From assembly GCA_964412845.1 (NCBI GenBank), contig CAYPQM010000120.1:1-20988 (forward strand): a stretch of DNA of 20,988 nucleotides, given 5' to 3'. A model generated the notes under the pieces. That model was not told the origin of the DNA, made no database searches, and saw only the letters and a list, made by a program, of their open reading frames with translations. Shown piece after piece: positions 14,606-20,988 of the stretch. This DNA comes from JAWWPY01 sp964412845 (GTDB lineage Bacteria > Actinomycetota > Actinomycetes > Streptosporangiales > Streptosporangiaceae). The position numbers and the translations under genes are program-made. The first letter of the stretch is position 1. Every line of letters begins with the position of its first letter.

Positions 14606-14684
14606 TTGATTTGCGCCACGAGCTAGCACCGAGGCCGGGCGCCTCCCTCCGCCATGGATGTCGTTGAGGACGAAGGACCCAGTC

Positions 14685-14964
14685 ATGAGGAGTAACCGGC
14701 GCCAGTTAACGGCCATCCTCAGCGCACTCGCGGCCGCTGTCACGATGTCCTTCCCGGCGGGACCTGCACTCGGCGCCACGATCTCGCAGGCGAACGTACC
14801 GGCGGATGGGGTCAGCTTCGAGCCGCTGCCGAGCCTTCCGGTGAACTCGTGCAACGACCCGACCCTCCCGCAAAGCTTCGGGACCAACTTCCCTGTCCCG
14901 GATGACCCGCACGGCTTCGGCTTCGCCAACCAGACGGTCATCGGCTGGGAGGGCAACATCTACG
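14685..14964 (+). pseudogene. 5' remnant of a secreted glycosidase-like paralogue
   Basis: ATG 14685 has GAAGGA upstream and opens a signal peptide (MRSNRRQLTA, then a hydrophobic core ending ALGA). The mature part runs FEPLPSLPVNSCN, QSFGTNFPVPDDP and FANQTVIGWEGN, matching residues about 191-240 of the ricin/glycosidase-like protein at about 30 of 50 aligned positions counted by eye. Unlike that protein it has no ricin module between signal peptide and core. Homology stops at GNIYAP (about 14964), where the sequence becomes the antisense of the convergent hydrolase gene. The frame then continues meaninglessly to 15068. More than 90 percent of the core is lost, so no activity is possible. 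Confidence 0.88.
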
Positions 14965-16222
14965 CGCCGTCGGTGACGAGCTGGAGGTCGAGGTGTTGCG
15001 GACTGGCGAGCTCGGCGGGGCTGGAGGGGCCGGCGCCGGGGAAGAAGAAGTGGTTGTCGGCGGGGTAGACGCGGATGGTGACGCTGGCGCGTCCGTGGAG
15101 GCCGTTCTGCCAGCGGGTCAGGTCGTCGGTGATGGTGGCTTGGTAGTCGCGGGCGCCCTGGCAGATGAGCATCGGCTTGTCGAGCGCGGCGGCGGTGGCG
15201 ACGGGGTCGTAGCTGCGCAGGTCGAGCCAGTACGGGGCGGGCATGGCGAAGGGCAGCTGCTCGTCAGGGGTGTCCGGGGACAGGTCGGGGCTGTCGACGC
15301 GTCCGGCTTGGGCGGTCATGGCGTCGATGGCGGGTTGGGCGCCGGGGGCCGTGGTGGGGTCGAGGGAGGCGAGGTAGCGGACCTCGCGTACGGCGGCCCA
15401 ATGCAGCGGCTGAGCACCGCCGGCCAGGATGACCAGCCCGGCGACCGATGGGTCGGCGGTGGCGATCCGGGGGGCGATCGTTCCGCCGAGGCTGTGCCCG
15501 GCGAGAAAGACATGCTCGGCGGCGACGGCGGGGTGTGACCGCAGGAGGCGCAACGCGGCGAGGGCGTGCGGGAGGTACTCGTCGGCCACGGTGAAATCCC
15601 GGTCGGCTTTGACCTGCTCGGGGTGGGCGTAAGTGACCTTGTCAGAGCGGAGCACGGCGACGCCTCGACTGGCGAGTCCCCAGGCGAGGTCCTTGAGCGG
15701 CTTGCTCTTGGCGATGGTGCTGTCGCGATCGACCGGTCCGGAGCCACCGAGGACCACGAGGCCAGGGAGAGGTCCTGCGGTGTTGGGCAGGGTGAGCGTT
15801 CCGGGCACGGCCAGCGGTCCCTCGCCGATGGTGACCTCTTGCTCGTCGAAGCGGTCAGGGTCCGCGTAGGGCGGCGGCTCCCACGGGACCGGCGGCTGGG
15901 AGGCGTCGGCTGGTACGAGCTGAAGCCCGGCCAGCTCGCCGCTAGCGATCACCGACACGATGAGCGTCAGCTCGCCACGTCCGAAGCGCACCGGGATTTT
16001 GACCACGGAAACGTCCGCGTCTGCCGGTTCGCTGGAGGGGTCGCCGACCGAGACGACTGCGCCCAGCTGCGCCACCTCGGCATCCCAGGCAGCCTGGAGT
16101 ACGGCCGCGGTGACCATCGGCCGCAGGCTCGGCGTGAAGCGGTCCCGGATGTCGGCGAACCGCCCTGCTTGCGCCAGGTCGAGGACTGCCAGTGCCACGG
16201 TTTGCGGCCCGGTGGAGGTCAT
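14960..16222 (-). CDS. alpha/beta hydrolase with N-terminal DUF3887-like domain
   Basis: A 420-residue protein without signal peptide or membrane segment. Residues 1-105 resemble the small DUF3887-type domain found before some serine hydrolases. The catalytic part (about 125-418) has the nucleophile elbow AGHSLGG with Ser244, Asp359 in GARDYQ as likely acid, and His391 in ADNHFFFPG. Its ester or amide substrate is unknown. ATG 16222 overlaps the stop of the upstream regulator gene as ATGA and has AAGGA before it; the longer frame to 16426 only antisenses that gene. The C-terminus HLDLQLVTDGA stops abruptly where relatives, as I recall them, continue another 10 residues or so (an Ile-x-x-Trp helix), and its last codons come from the truncated paralogue next door. 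It may be slightly truncated but still active. Confidence 0.85.
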   Translation of the reverse strand: MTSTGPQTVALAVLDLAQAGRFADIRDRFTPSLRPMVTAAVLQAAWDAEVAQLGAVVSVGDPSSEPADADVSVVKIPVRFGRGELTLIVSVIASGELAGLQLVPADASQPPVPWEPPPYADPDRFDEQEVTIGEGPLAVPGTLTLPNTAGPLPGLVVLGGSGPVDRDSTIAKSKPLKDLAWGLASRGVAVLRSDKVTYAHPEQVKADRDFTVADEYLPHALAALRLLRSHPAVAAEHVFLAGHSLGGTIAPRIATADPSVAGLVILAGGAQPLHWAAVREVRYLASLDPTTAPGAQPAIDAMTAQAGRVDSPDLSPDTPDEQLPFAMPAPYWLDLRSYDPVATAAALDKPMLICQGARDYQATITDDLTRWQNGLHGRASVTIRVYPADNHFFFPGAGPSSPAELASPQHLDLQLVTDGA

Positions 16223-16818
16223 GAGTGGTCCTTGTTGGTCTTCCGGGTCCGCTTCCGTTCCGGTAGCGGCCGGTCGGCTTCGTCGCCCTGAGCCTCCGGC
16301 GCAGGCAGCAGGACCGTGTAGAGCATCCGCCGCTGGCGTCCCTCTCCCGGAGCGTTCGCGAGCCGGGGCTGGGTGATCGCAGCGAGTTCGCGGAGGTAGT
16401 CGGTTAGCTCGGCGTCGGTGAGCCACATCGCGGCCACCCGATAGCCGGCGCCGTCCTGGCCGGGATCCTGCGGTTGGCTTGCGATGTAGCGGTCGAAGTC
16501 GCCCAGCAATCCGGCGACGTAGGCGAGGAACGCGTTGGTGTGGCCGTCGAGGGTCATCGCCGCGATCTCGTCCGGCTGCATCTGCGCGGCGTAAAGCCGC
16601 ATGGTGTAGGTGCGCTCGGTGGTGGCGCGGACCCGCCGCTCGGCGACGACCTGAAGAACCCCGGCCTCGGTCAGGCGGCCGACGTGACGGTAGATGCTGC
16701 CTGCGGGCACGTCGGGCAGCTCGGCGGCGAGCTGCTTGGTGGTCAGCGCCCGGTCACCGAGGAATGCCTTGACGATGCGCAGCCGCACCGGGTGCAGGAG
16801 CAGGTCTGCGCTCGCCAT
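16219..16818 (-). CDS. ArsR-like helix-turn-helix transcriptional regulator
   Basis: A 199-residue regulator. Residues 5-65 form a winged helix: LLLHPVRLRIVKAFL, then TTKQLAAELPDVPAGSIYRH as the helix-turn-helix, then EAGVLQVVAERR leading into the wing. The rest is helical and may bind a ligand or form the dimer; a charged tail ends ERKRTRKTNKDHS. It overlaps the downstream hydrolase gene by 4 nt, so the two are co-translated. The divergent exporter operon begins 71 bp away, with an inverted repeat between, so it probably represses itself and that operon. ATG 16818 lacks a ribosome binding site but follows a -10-like TAGACT by 7 nt, suggesting a leaderless message. Confidence 0.85.
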   Translation of the reverse strand: MASADLLLHPVRLRIVKAFLGDRALTTKQLAAELPDVPAGSIYRHVGRLTEAGVLQVVAERRVRATTERTYTMRLYAAQMQPDEIAAMTLDGHTNAFLAYVAGLLGDFDRYIASQPQDPGQDGAGYRVAAMWLTDAELTDYLRELAAITQPRLANAPGEGRQRRMLYTVLLPAPEAQGDEADRPLPERKRTRKTNKDHS

Positions 16819-16825
16819 ACCCCGG

Positions 16826-16876
16826 AGTCTAGCCGGAACATCCCAATACTGCTAACGTTCATAACTATGAAGCGTT
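16826..16876. promoter_or_regulatory. operator dyad and leaderless promoter between regulator and exporter
   Basis: TTCATA-AC-TATGAA (16858-16871) is a perfect dyad, extended outward by AACG on the left and CGTT on the right with one extra G, giving a site at 16854-16876. On the minus strand TTAGCA (16855-16850) and TAGACT (16831-16826) are 18 nt apart and predict transcription of the regulator starting at its ATG. The dyad overlaps that -35 edge and lies just before the ribosome binding site (GAGAGG, 16879-16884) of the plus-strand operon. Confidence 0.6.
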
Positions 16877-16889
16877 GTGAGAGGTAGTG

Positions 16890-17252
16890 ATGGCGGAGCT
16901 GATGGTCGAGGGTGACGAGCTGGTGCTGCATCTCTCGGCCGCAGAGAAGGTGGAGGGCGCCCACCGGGACATGCGTGCTCCGCTCTCGGCGGTCCGCGGC
17001 GTGGAGGTGGTCGATGACGCGCATCGCGCGGCCGGGATTCGCGCCGGGGTGAAGATCGGCACCCGGATTCCCGGCGTTGCCGAGGTCGGCGTCGTCCAGG
17101 GCCGGACCCGGCGACGGTTCGTCGCCGTCCACCACGACACGCCCCGCGGGCTGCGCATACAGCTTGACGGCACCCCGTTCGACGAGTGGATCGTGGGCTG
17201 CGCCGATCCGGAGGCCGTCGCCGCCCGGCTCGGCCTGCCCGAGCAAACATGA
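16890..17252 (+). CDS. small conserved PH-like protein heading the exporter operon
   Basis: A 120-residue soluble protein, first gene of a four-gene operon. It begins MAELMVEGDELVLHLSAAEK and has conserved-looking runs VRGVEVVDDAHRAAG, GTRIPGVAEVG and GTPFDEWIVGCADPEAVA. The alternating strands suggest a PH-like beta fold, and I recall similar hypothetical actinobacterial proteins without an assigned role; no catalytic motif is visible. ATG 16890 is preferred over GTG 16887 because GAGAGG ends 5 nt upstream of it. The TGA stop overlaps the next ATG as ATGA. The tight coupling suggests a role in regulating or assembling the transporter, but this is inference. Confidence 0.75.
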   Translation: MAELMVEGDELVLHLSAAEKVEGAHRDMRAPLSAVRGVEVVDDAHRAAGIRAGVKIGTRIPGVAEVGVVQGRTRRRFVAVHHDTPRGLRIQLDGTPFDEWIVGCADPEAVAARLGLPEQT

Positions 17253-17437
17253 ACACCGCGGTGCTGGCCGCGATCGTCGTGATAGCGGTGGCCTTCGAGG
17301 CGTTCTGCCAGGCCGACATCTACCGGGCTGGCGCGGTCCGCTACCTGCCGAAGTGGGCGTGGGCGGGCATCTGCCTGATCTCGATCCCGCTCGGCGGGAT
17401 CGTCTACCTGGGCATCGGCAGGACCCGCCAGCCGTGA
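17249..17437 (+). CDS. small membrane protein, PLDc_N-like
   Basis: A 62-residue protein with two hydrophobic segments, about 3-19 and 38-56, separated by a short loop ending YLPKWAWAGI. The ending ISIPLGGIVYLGIGR matches the pattern of the small PLDc_N (phospholipase D N-terminal-like) membrane proteins, which usually have no enzymatic domain. ATG 17249 overlaps the previous stop by 4 nt, and its own TGA overlaps the GTG of the ABC ATPase gene, so all three are translated together. It may act as an accessory subunit of the exporter. Confidence 0.75.
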   Translation: MNTAVLAAIVVIAVAFEAFCQADIYRAGAVRYLPKWAWAGICLISIPLGGIVYLGIGRTRQP

Positions 17438-18366
17438 TCGAGGTCGACCAGCTCACCAAGCGCTTCGGACCGGTCACCGCGCTGGACGACCTGAGTTTCA
17501 CGGTGCGCCCTGGGTACGTCACCGGTTTCCTCGGTCCGAACGGCGCCGGCAAGTCCACCACCATGCGCGTGATCCTCGGGCTCGACGCCCCGACCGCCGG
17601 GCGCGCGCTCGTCGATGGCCGCCGGTACGGCCAGATCGTCCGTCCGCTGCGTCAGGTCGGGTCGCTGCTCGATGCCAATGCGATGCATCCAGCACGCAGC
17701 GCCTGGTGCCACGCGCGGTCCGTCGCCCAGAGCAACGGGATCGGGAAGCGCCGAGTGAGCGAAGTCCTCCAGCTGACGGGAGTAGAAGCTGTCGCCCAGC
17801 GAGCAGTCGGGACCTTCTCCCTCGGCATGAAGCAGCGGCTCGGCATCGCCCTCGCGCTGCTCGGCGACCCGCCGGTCCTCGTCTTCGACGAGCCGGTCAA
17901 CGGCCTCGACCCCGAGGGCATCCACTGGGTCCGTGAGCTGTTCAAGACCCTCGCCGCCGAGGGCCGAACGGTGTTCGTATCCAGCCACCTGATGAGCGAG
18001 ATGGGGCTCACGGCCGACCACCTGATCATCATCGGGCGCGGCCGGCTGCTGGCCGACACGTCCGTCGATCGCTTCGTCGAGGCCAGCGCCCGCTCCGATG
18101 TCCTGGTCCGCTCCCCGCAAGCCGACGCGCTCGCCCGACTGCTGAGCACCCACGGCGCCACCGTCACGGCAGACGGTGACCACGGACTAGCCGTGACCGG
18201 ACTCGACGCCCCGGCGATCGCCGACCTGGCCGCCGAGCACGCCATCCCGGTACACGAGCTGACGCCAAGACACGCCACCCTCGAGCAGGCGTATCTCGAC
18301 CTCACCGAGGCAAGCGTCGACTACCCCGCCGGAACAGCACCGGGCAAGGAAACGGCGGCCGGCTGA
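17434..18366 (+). CDS. ABC exporter ATPase
   Basis: A 310-residue ATP-binding subunit with Walker A GPNGAGKST (34-42), a Q-loop region VGSLLDANAMHPARSA (75-90), signature FSLGM (128-132), Walker B VLVFDE (148-153) and switch His185 in SSHLMSEM. The stretch HARSVAQSNGI after the Q-loop is typical of the bacitracin/lantibiotic-type (BcrA-like) exporters of actinobacteria. The C-terminal 100 residues match the extension that contacts the permease. GTG 17434 is the start, because the preceding TGA overlaps it as GTGA and the homology begins at IEVDQLTKRFG; the longer open frame antecedent to it is a shadow. Its TGA overlaps the permease ATG by one base. Substrate unknown. Confidence 0.93.
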   Translation: MIEVDQLTKRFGPVTALDDLSFTVRPGYVTGFLGPNGAGKSTTMRVILGLDAPTAGRALVDGRRYGQIVRPLRQVGSLLDANAMHPARSAWCHARSVAQSNGIGKRRVSEVLQLTGVEAVAQRAVGTFSLGMKQRLGIALALLGDPPVLVFDEPVNGLDPEGIHWVRELFKTLAAEGRTVFVSSHLMSEMGLTADHLIIIGRGRLLADTSVDRFVEASARSDVLVRSPQADALARLLSTHGATVTADGDHGLAVTGLDAPAIADLAAEHAIPVHELTPRHATLEQAYLDLTEASVDYPAGTAPGKETAAG

Positions 18367-19169
18367 TGGCGATCCCCGACATCCTGCCGACCGGGAAGAA
18401 ACCGGCGATCACCACCCGCATGACCGACGTGCTCACCTCGGAGTGGACCAAGGTCCGCTCGGTCCGGTCGACGTTCTGGCTGCTGGTCATCGCGGCCGTC
18501 ACCGCCGTGGGCGGCAGCGCCATCGTCGCCATCTCCGAGAGATCGAGCGGCAAGCCTCCAACCGCAGACCCGGTCGCGTCGGTCTTCCTGGCCTGGCTGG
18601 AGTACCCGATCCTCGCCGTCGGCATCCTCGGCGTGCTCAGCCTCACCAGCGAGTACCCGACCGGGCAGATCCGCACTACCTTCGCCGCCGTGCCACAGCG
18701 GCTCACCGTGCTCGCCGCCAAGGCCGGCGTCACCGGCATCGTCGCGCTCATCTTCGGCGAGGCACTCGCCTTCGCCTCGTTCCTGCTCTGCGAGGCGATC
18801 CTCGCCGGCCACCATGGCGCCACCTCGCTGTCCCACCCGGGGGTCCCCGGCGAGCTGCTCGCCGCCGGCTTCTCCGTGTTTGCCATCGCGATGCTCGGCC
18901 TCGGGCTCGGCGCGATCATCCGCAACACCGCCGGCGCCGTCGCCGCCCTCCCGGCACTGATCTACCTGCCGCTGGTCCTCCTCACCCTTCCCCACCCCTG
19001 GAACGACACCATCGGCAAATTCACCCTGCTGACGGCCGCCTACCAGCTCGTCTCCGAGCACCCACACGCAGGACTGCTCTCCCGGCCACTCTCGCTTGCG
19101 GTCGTCGTCGCCTGGCCAGCCGCCACGCTCCTGGCTGCCGGGGTCTTGATCAGAAAACGAGACGCCTGA
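18366..19169 (+). CDS. ABC exporter permease
   Basis: A 267-residue membrane protein, last gene of the operon. A short cytoplasmic N-terminus leads to LTSEWTKVRSVRSTFW (23-38), the conserved amphipathic entry helix of this permease group; about six transmembrane segments follow (roughly 38-57, 72-94, 116-145, 165-185, 188-210 and 243-262). SEYPTGQIRTTFAAVP (95-110) is the characteristic loop. It forms the channel for the ATPase encoded just upstream; ATG 18366 overlaps that stop as TGATG. Met19 is an alternative start, but the coupled ATG fits better. No terminator is evident after the stop. Confidence 0.9.
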   Translation: MAIPDILPTGKKPAITTRMTDVLTSEWTKVRSVRSTFWLLVIAAVTAVGGSAIVAISERSSGKPPTADPVASVFLAWLEYPILAVGILGVLSLTSEYPTGQIRTTFAAVPQRLTVLAAKAGVTGIVALIFGEALAFASFLLCEAILAGHHGATSLSHPGVPGELLAAGFSVFAIAMLGLGLGAIIRNTAGAVAALPALIYLPLVLLTLPHPWNDTIGKFTLLTAAYQLVSEHPHAGLLSRPLSLAVVVAWPAATLLAAGVLIRKRDA

Positions 19170-19393
19170 TCCCACGGAGCCCCAACCCTTTCGCTCTTCG
19201 AGCAGATCATGACCGCCCGCTTCGTCGAATTCCCCCACATCGCGACGTCTCCGAAGCCGATCCCCCAGTTCACCGAAGCCACACGAGCCGGACTGCGCAA
19301 AGCACACCAAGCACCTATCGATTACCCGATGACTAGCCGCCTCCGATCATCAAGTCGGCACGTCTCTCCAGCTATGCACCTGCAGCAAAAACG
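19170..19393 (+). other. 224 bp without a recognised gene
   Basis: A 62-codon frame at 19209-19397 (MTARFVEFPHIATSPKPIPQ and onward) has no recognisable motif or ribosome binding site and is probably fortuitous. It leads directly into the HxlR pseudogene. Confidence 0.5.
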
Positions 19394-19760
19394 GTGACTG
19401 GCCGTGAATCAGGAACGCCGGTCATCCGTCTGCTGGGAAGCCGTTGGACTCTGTCAGTACTGGCGAAGCTCAATGATGGTGGCCTCCGTTACCAAGATCT
19501 CCACGACGCCCTGTGACGGCATCTCCTGCAAAGTGCCGACCGAGACCCTTCGTCGAGCCAAGTGCGACGGGCTCATCGCCCGCCACCTTGACGAGAGCCG
19601 CATCGAGACTGCCACGCTCTACGAGAGACCGACCCCGGCCGGTCTCCCGACACTCCGCCGTGAGCGATGGCCGAGTGGGCGGACCGCAACTGGCAGGCGG
19701 CCGAGGTGGCCCGAGAACGTTGGGACCGGCTTCGTCGGACGAGCCGGCGAGTCCGGCGCG
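19394..19760 (+). pseudogene. frameshifted HxlR-family regulator
   Basis: Three pieces in two frames reconstruct an HxlR winged-helix regulator. Frame one reads VIRLLGSRWTLSVLAKLNDG and GLRYQDLHDAL, then hits TGA at 19514. The adjacent frame continues DGISCKVPTETLRRAKCDGL and IARHLDESRIETATLYE. Near 19630-19640 it returns to the first frame as RSPDTPP, then an in-frame TGA at 19661, then AMAEWADRNWQAAEVARERW. Joined, these give the whole HxlR domain in order. At least two frameshifts and one stop rule out function. HxlR proteins often regulate neighbouring oxidoreductase genes; the F420/NADP-reductase-like gene nearby could be a former target, but that is speculative. Confidence 0.85.
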
Positions 19761-19772
19761 GTAGTGCGCCAG

Positions 19773-20184
19773 TCAGCCAACCAGGTCGAGGGTGTCATGA
19801 GTGTGCTGCCAGCCGCGCGTAGCAAAGAACCCGACCGCAGCGGGCAGATCGCGTGGCACCCCGGGCCAGATGTAGGCAGCGCCCCCGCTACCCGCCGCCC
19901 TGTGTTGGCCCCGCCCGCCCGGGCCTGGCCCAGCGCCGCTTCCAGCAGCCCGGTACCGATCCCGCGCCGCTAATACCAGGGATCAGCGGGATGCTCCCGG
20001 CCGGGTCTACCGCACGATTCCCACAGGGATAGACCCGGCCTCGGCGACCAGGCCCTCGCTCACCAGCTTGATGCCGACTGGCAGCAGCGGCCAGGGCGGC
20101 GGCATCGCCGCCCGCCACAGCCGAGCCGCACAACCCCGGTCAGCGCCGCGAACGGCCGGATCCGCCAGCTCACGCAGTCATCAT
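19773..20184 (-). pseudogene. frameshifted GNAT acetyltransferase
   Basis: Minus-strand pieces in different frames line up as a GNAT protein: VSWRIRPFAALTGVVRL near the start (ATG 20181 or 20184), PPPWPLLPVGIKLVSEGLVA, AGSIPVGIV, VDPAGSIPLI, then IGTGLLEAALGQARAGGAN (the acetyl-CoA-binding region) and finally WPGVPRDLPAAVGFFATRGW and HTHDTLDLVG before TGA 19773. At least three frameshifts are needed to join them. The fold is complete in order, so this was an intact gene that decayed in place. It converges with the HxlR pseudogene. Confidence 0.85.
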
Positions 20185-20221
20185 CCCACCAGGTCCCGGA
20201 CGAGCGCCGAACATCCAATCC

Positions 20222-20341
20222 GGCGCGCGCCGCGCCGGGCACGGCGTCGCGGTCCTGCTCAAGATCTACGCCCACTGCATCGACGGCCAGGCCACCGCCG
20301 CCAACCAGCGCATCGCCGAGGCCCTAGGCAGGCGGTGCGGC
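20222..20341 (+). pseudogene. C-terminal remnant of a tyrosine recombinase (integrase)
   Basis: One frame reads GARRAGHGVAVLLKIYAHCI and DGQATAANQRIAEALG, the classic end of actinobacterial phage-type integrases. GH corresponds to the active-site His region and KIYAHC carries the candidate nucleophilic Tyr. Everything before residue RRAG is missing or unreadable, and the frame has lost its stop codon, running on into the antisense of the reductase gene at 20342. It marks a past integrative element whose body is gone from this window. The left-edge hypothetical protein at 234-752 might be another trace, but the two are far apart. Confidence 0.8.
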
Positions 20342-20968
20342 TCAGCCGTGAAATTCGGTGACGCCGAGGGCGAGGTCCCAGTTCCCCACCCCGTGGCGGG
20401 CGAGGCCCATCAGGACCAGGCCTGCTCCTTCCAGCCAGTGCGCCATTTTCAGGTCGCCGACGTCCAGCGGGCGCAGCCCGAGGCTCTCGATGAACGTCTC
20501 CACGTCCGCCTTGGCCTGCGCATTGTCGCCAGCGATGAAGACGTCGAGCGGCCGGCCCTTCTCCAGGACAGGACGGAAGATGGTGTTGAATGCCTTGAAC
20601 ACGCTGGCGCTGGCCGGGGCCGCCTTCGCGACTTCCTGCGCGATCGAGGTGTCCTCGCGGGTGGCCAGCCCGTCGGCCTCGGGATTGAAGGGGTTGCTGA
20701 TGTCGATGATGGCCTTGCCCGCGAGGGCGTCTCCGTACTCGGCGACGATCGGAACGACACTGTCGTACAACACGGCCACGATGACGATGTCGCCGGCCGG
20801 GACGGCGCCCCACTCTCCCGTCGTGGCGTCGCCGCCGAGAGCCTTGGCCAGGTCAGCGGCCTTGGACTGATTGCGGCCCATGACCTCGACGGTGTTGCCG
20901 CCCGCTACCGCCAGCGTGCCGATGGTGCGGGCCATGTTCCCGGTGCCGATGATGCTGATGCTGCTCAT
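20342..20968 (-). CDS. F420/NADP oxidoreductase-family NAD(P)-binding protein
   Basis: A 208-residue cytoplasmic protein with an N-terminal Rossmann fold, IIGTGNMARTIG (6-17), and a strand-loop MGRNQSKAADLAKALG expected to hold the NADP 2'-phosphate. DISNPFNPEADGL, KAFNTIFRPVLE and FIAGDNAQAKADVETFIESL are conserved features of the NADP-dependent F420 reductase family and of the many actinobacterial relatives annotated that way. The family moves hydride between NADPH and coenzyme F420; a member this short may use other acceptors. Start ATG 20968 has AAGGAAGAG about 13 nt upstream, near the window edge. The 3' end abuts the integrase remnant, so the stop at 20342 lies close to a rearrangement point, though the C-terminus looks complete. 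Confidence 0.85.
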   Translation of the reverse strand: MSSISIIGTGNMARTIGTLAVAGGNTVEVMGRNQSKAADLAKALGGDATTGEWGAVPAGDIVIVAVLYDSVVPIVAEYGDALAGKAIIDISNPFNPEADGLATREDTSIAQEVAKAAPASASVFKAFNTIFRPVLEKGRPLDVFIAGDNAQAKADVETFIESLGLRPLDVGDLKMAHWLEGAGLVLMGLARHGVGNWDLALGVTEFHG

Positions 20969-20988
20969 GATGCGTGCTCTCTTCCTTG

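Larger units (their letters stand above)
13932..14684. other. divergent regulatory region of the glycosidase-like genes
   Basis: This 753-bp interval separates the secreted-protein operon (-) from its truncated paralogue (+). It contains several palindromes listed separately. A minus-strand frame of 92 codons (14206-13928) begins after TGAGGG and its stop overlaps ATG 13931 as ATGA, but its codon bias is weak and I do not call it a gene. The minus strand also has TGTAAT at 14224-14219 as a possible -10 element, without a clear -35. Confidence 0.5.

Noticed and set aside
18321..19310. 329-codon minus-strand frame
   Set aside because: Antisense to the exporter permease, which has the conserved permease motifs and a coupled start.
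1..20988. Complete mobile element, tRNA or rRNA gene
   Set aside because: No tRNA-like cloverleaf, rRNA sequence, complete transposase or flanking terminal repeats were found; only a recombinase remnant at 20222-20341 is supported.

Overview
The window looks like chromosomal DNA of a high-GC, soil-type actinomycete. GC is high throughout, third codon positions are strongly G/C in the convincing genes, start and stop codons of neighbours often overlap (ATGA, GTGA, TGATG), and the families are typical of the group: AfsR/SARP-like regulator, DrrAB-type exporter, CBM2 and ricin-type secreted proteins, F420/NADP reductase family. No rRNA, tRNA, CRISPR array or complete insertion sequence was seen.

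Layout. 1-752: the end of an unrecognised gene (+) and a hypothetical Ala/Arg-rich protein (-), perhaps remnants of a mobile element. 795-2278: an epoxide-hydrolase-like enzyme (-) divergent from a MarR regulator (+); two near-identical 16-bp palindromic sites lie across both predicted promoters. 2279-2863: little supported content. 2864-6061: a large AfsR-like regulator (BTAD, NB-ARC, TPR-like). 6118-6338: a broken SDR dehydrogenase fragment. 6363-8374 (-): a truncated DUF4097-like protein, an ABC ATPase and an ABC-2 permease, read 8374 to 6363 and closely coupled. 8375-9164: no convincing gene.

9165-13931 (-): an apparent two-gene secretion operon, a ricin-lectin protein with a probable (alpha/alpha)6 glycosidase-like core followed by a CBM2/kelch-propeller protein. 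Its upstream region carries LacI-type palindromes. Divergent from it, 14685-14964 is a paralogue of the glycosidase-like gene, cut off after about 93 codons at the point where the convergent alpha/beta hydrolase gene (14960-16222, -) also seems to lose its last residues. This is a deletion or recombination junction that damaged two genes. The hydrolase is coupled to an HTH regulator (16219-16818, -).

16890-19169 (+): a compact four-gene operon (PH-like small protein, small membrane protein, ABC ATPase, ABC permease) divergent from that regulator, with an inverted repeat between them. 19170-20341 is a gene graveyard with recognisable, frameshifted remains of an HxlR regulator, a GNAT acetyltransferase and the C-terminal end of a tyrosine recombinase. 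20342-20968 (-) encodes an F420/NADP oxidoreductase-family protein.

Nothing here is a clear new defence or signalling system. The most interesting items are the secreted glycosidase-like/kelch pair with its truncated paralogue, the double-truncation junction at about 14960, and the closely packed regulator/transporter loci with visible operators. All family assignments come from reading motifs by eye.
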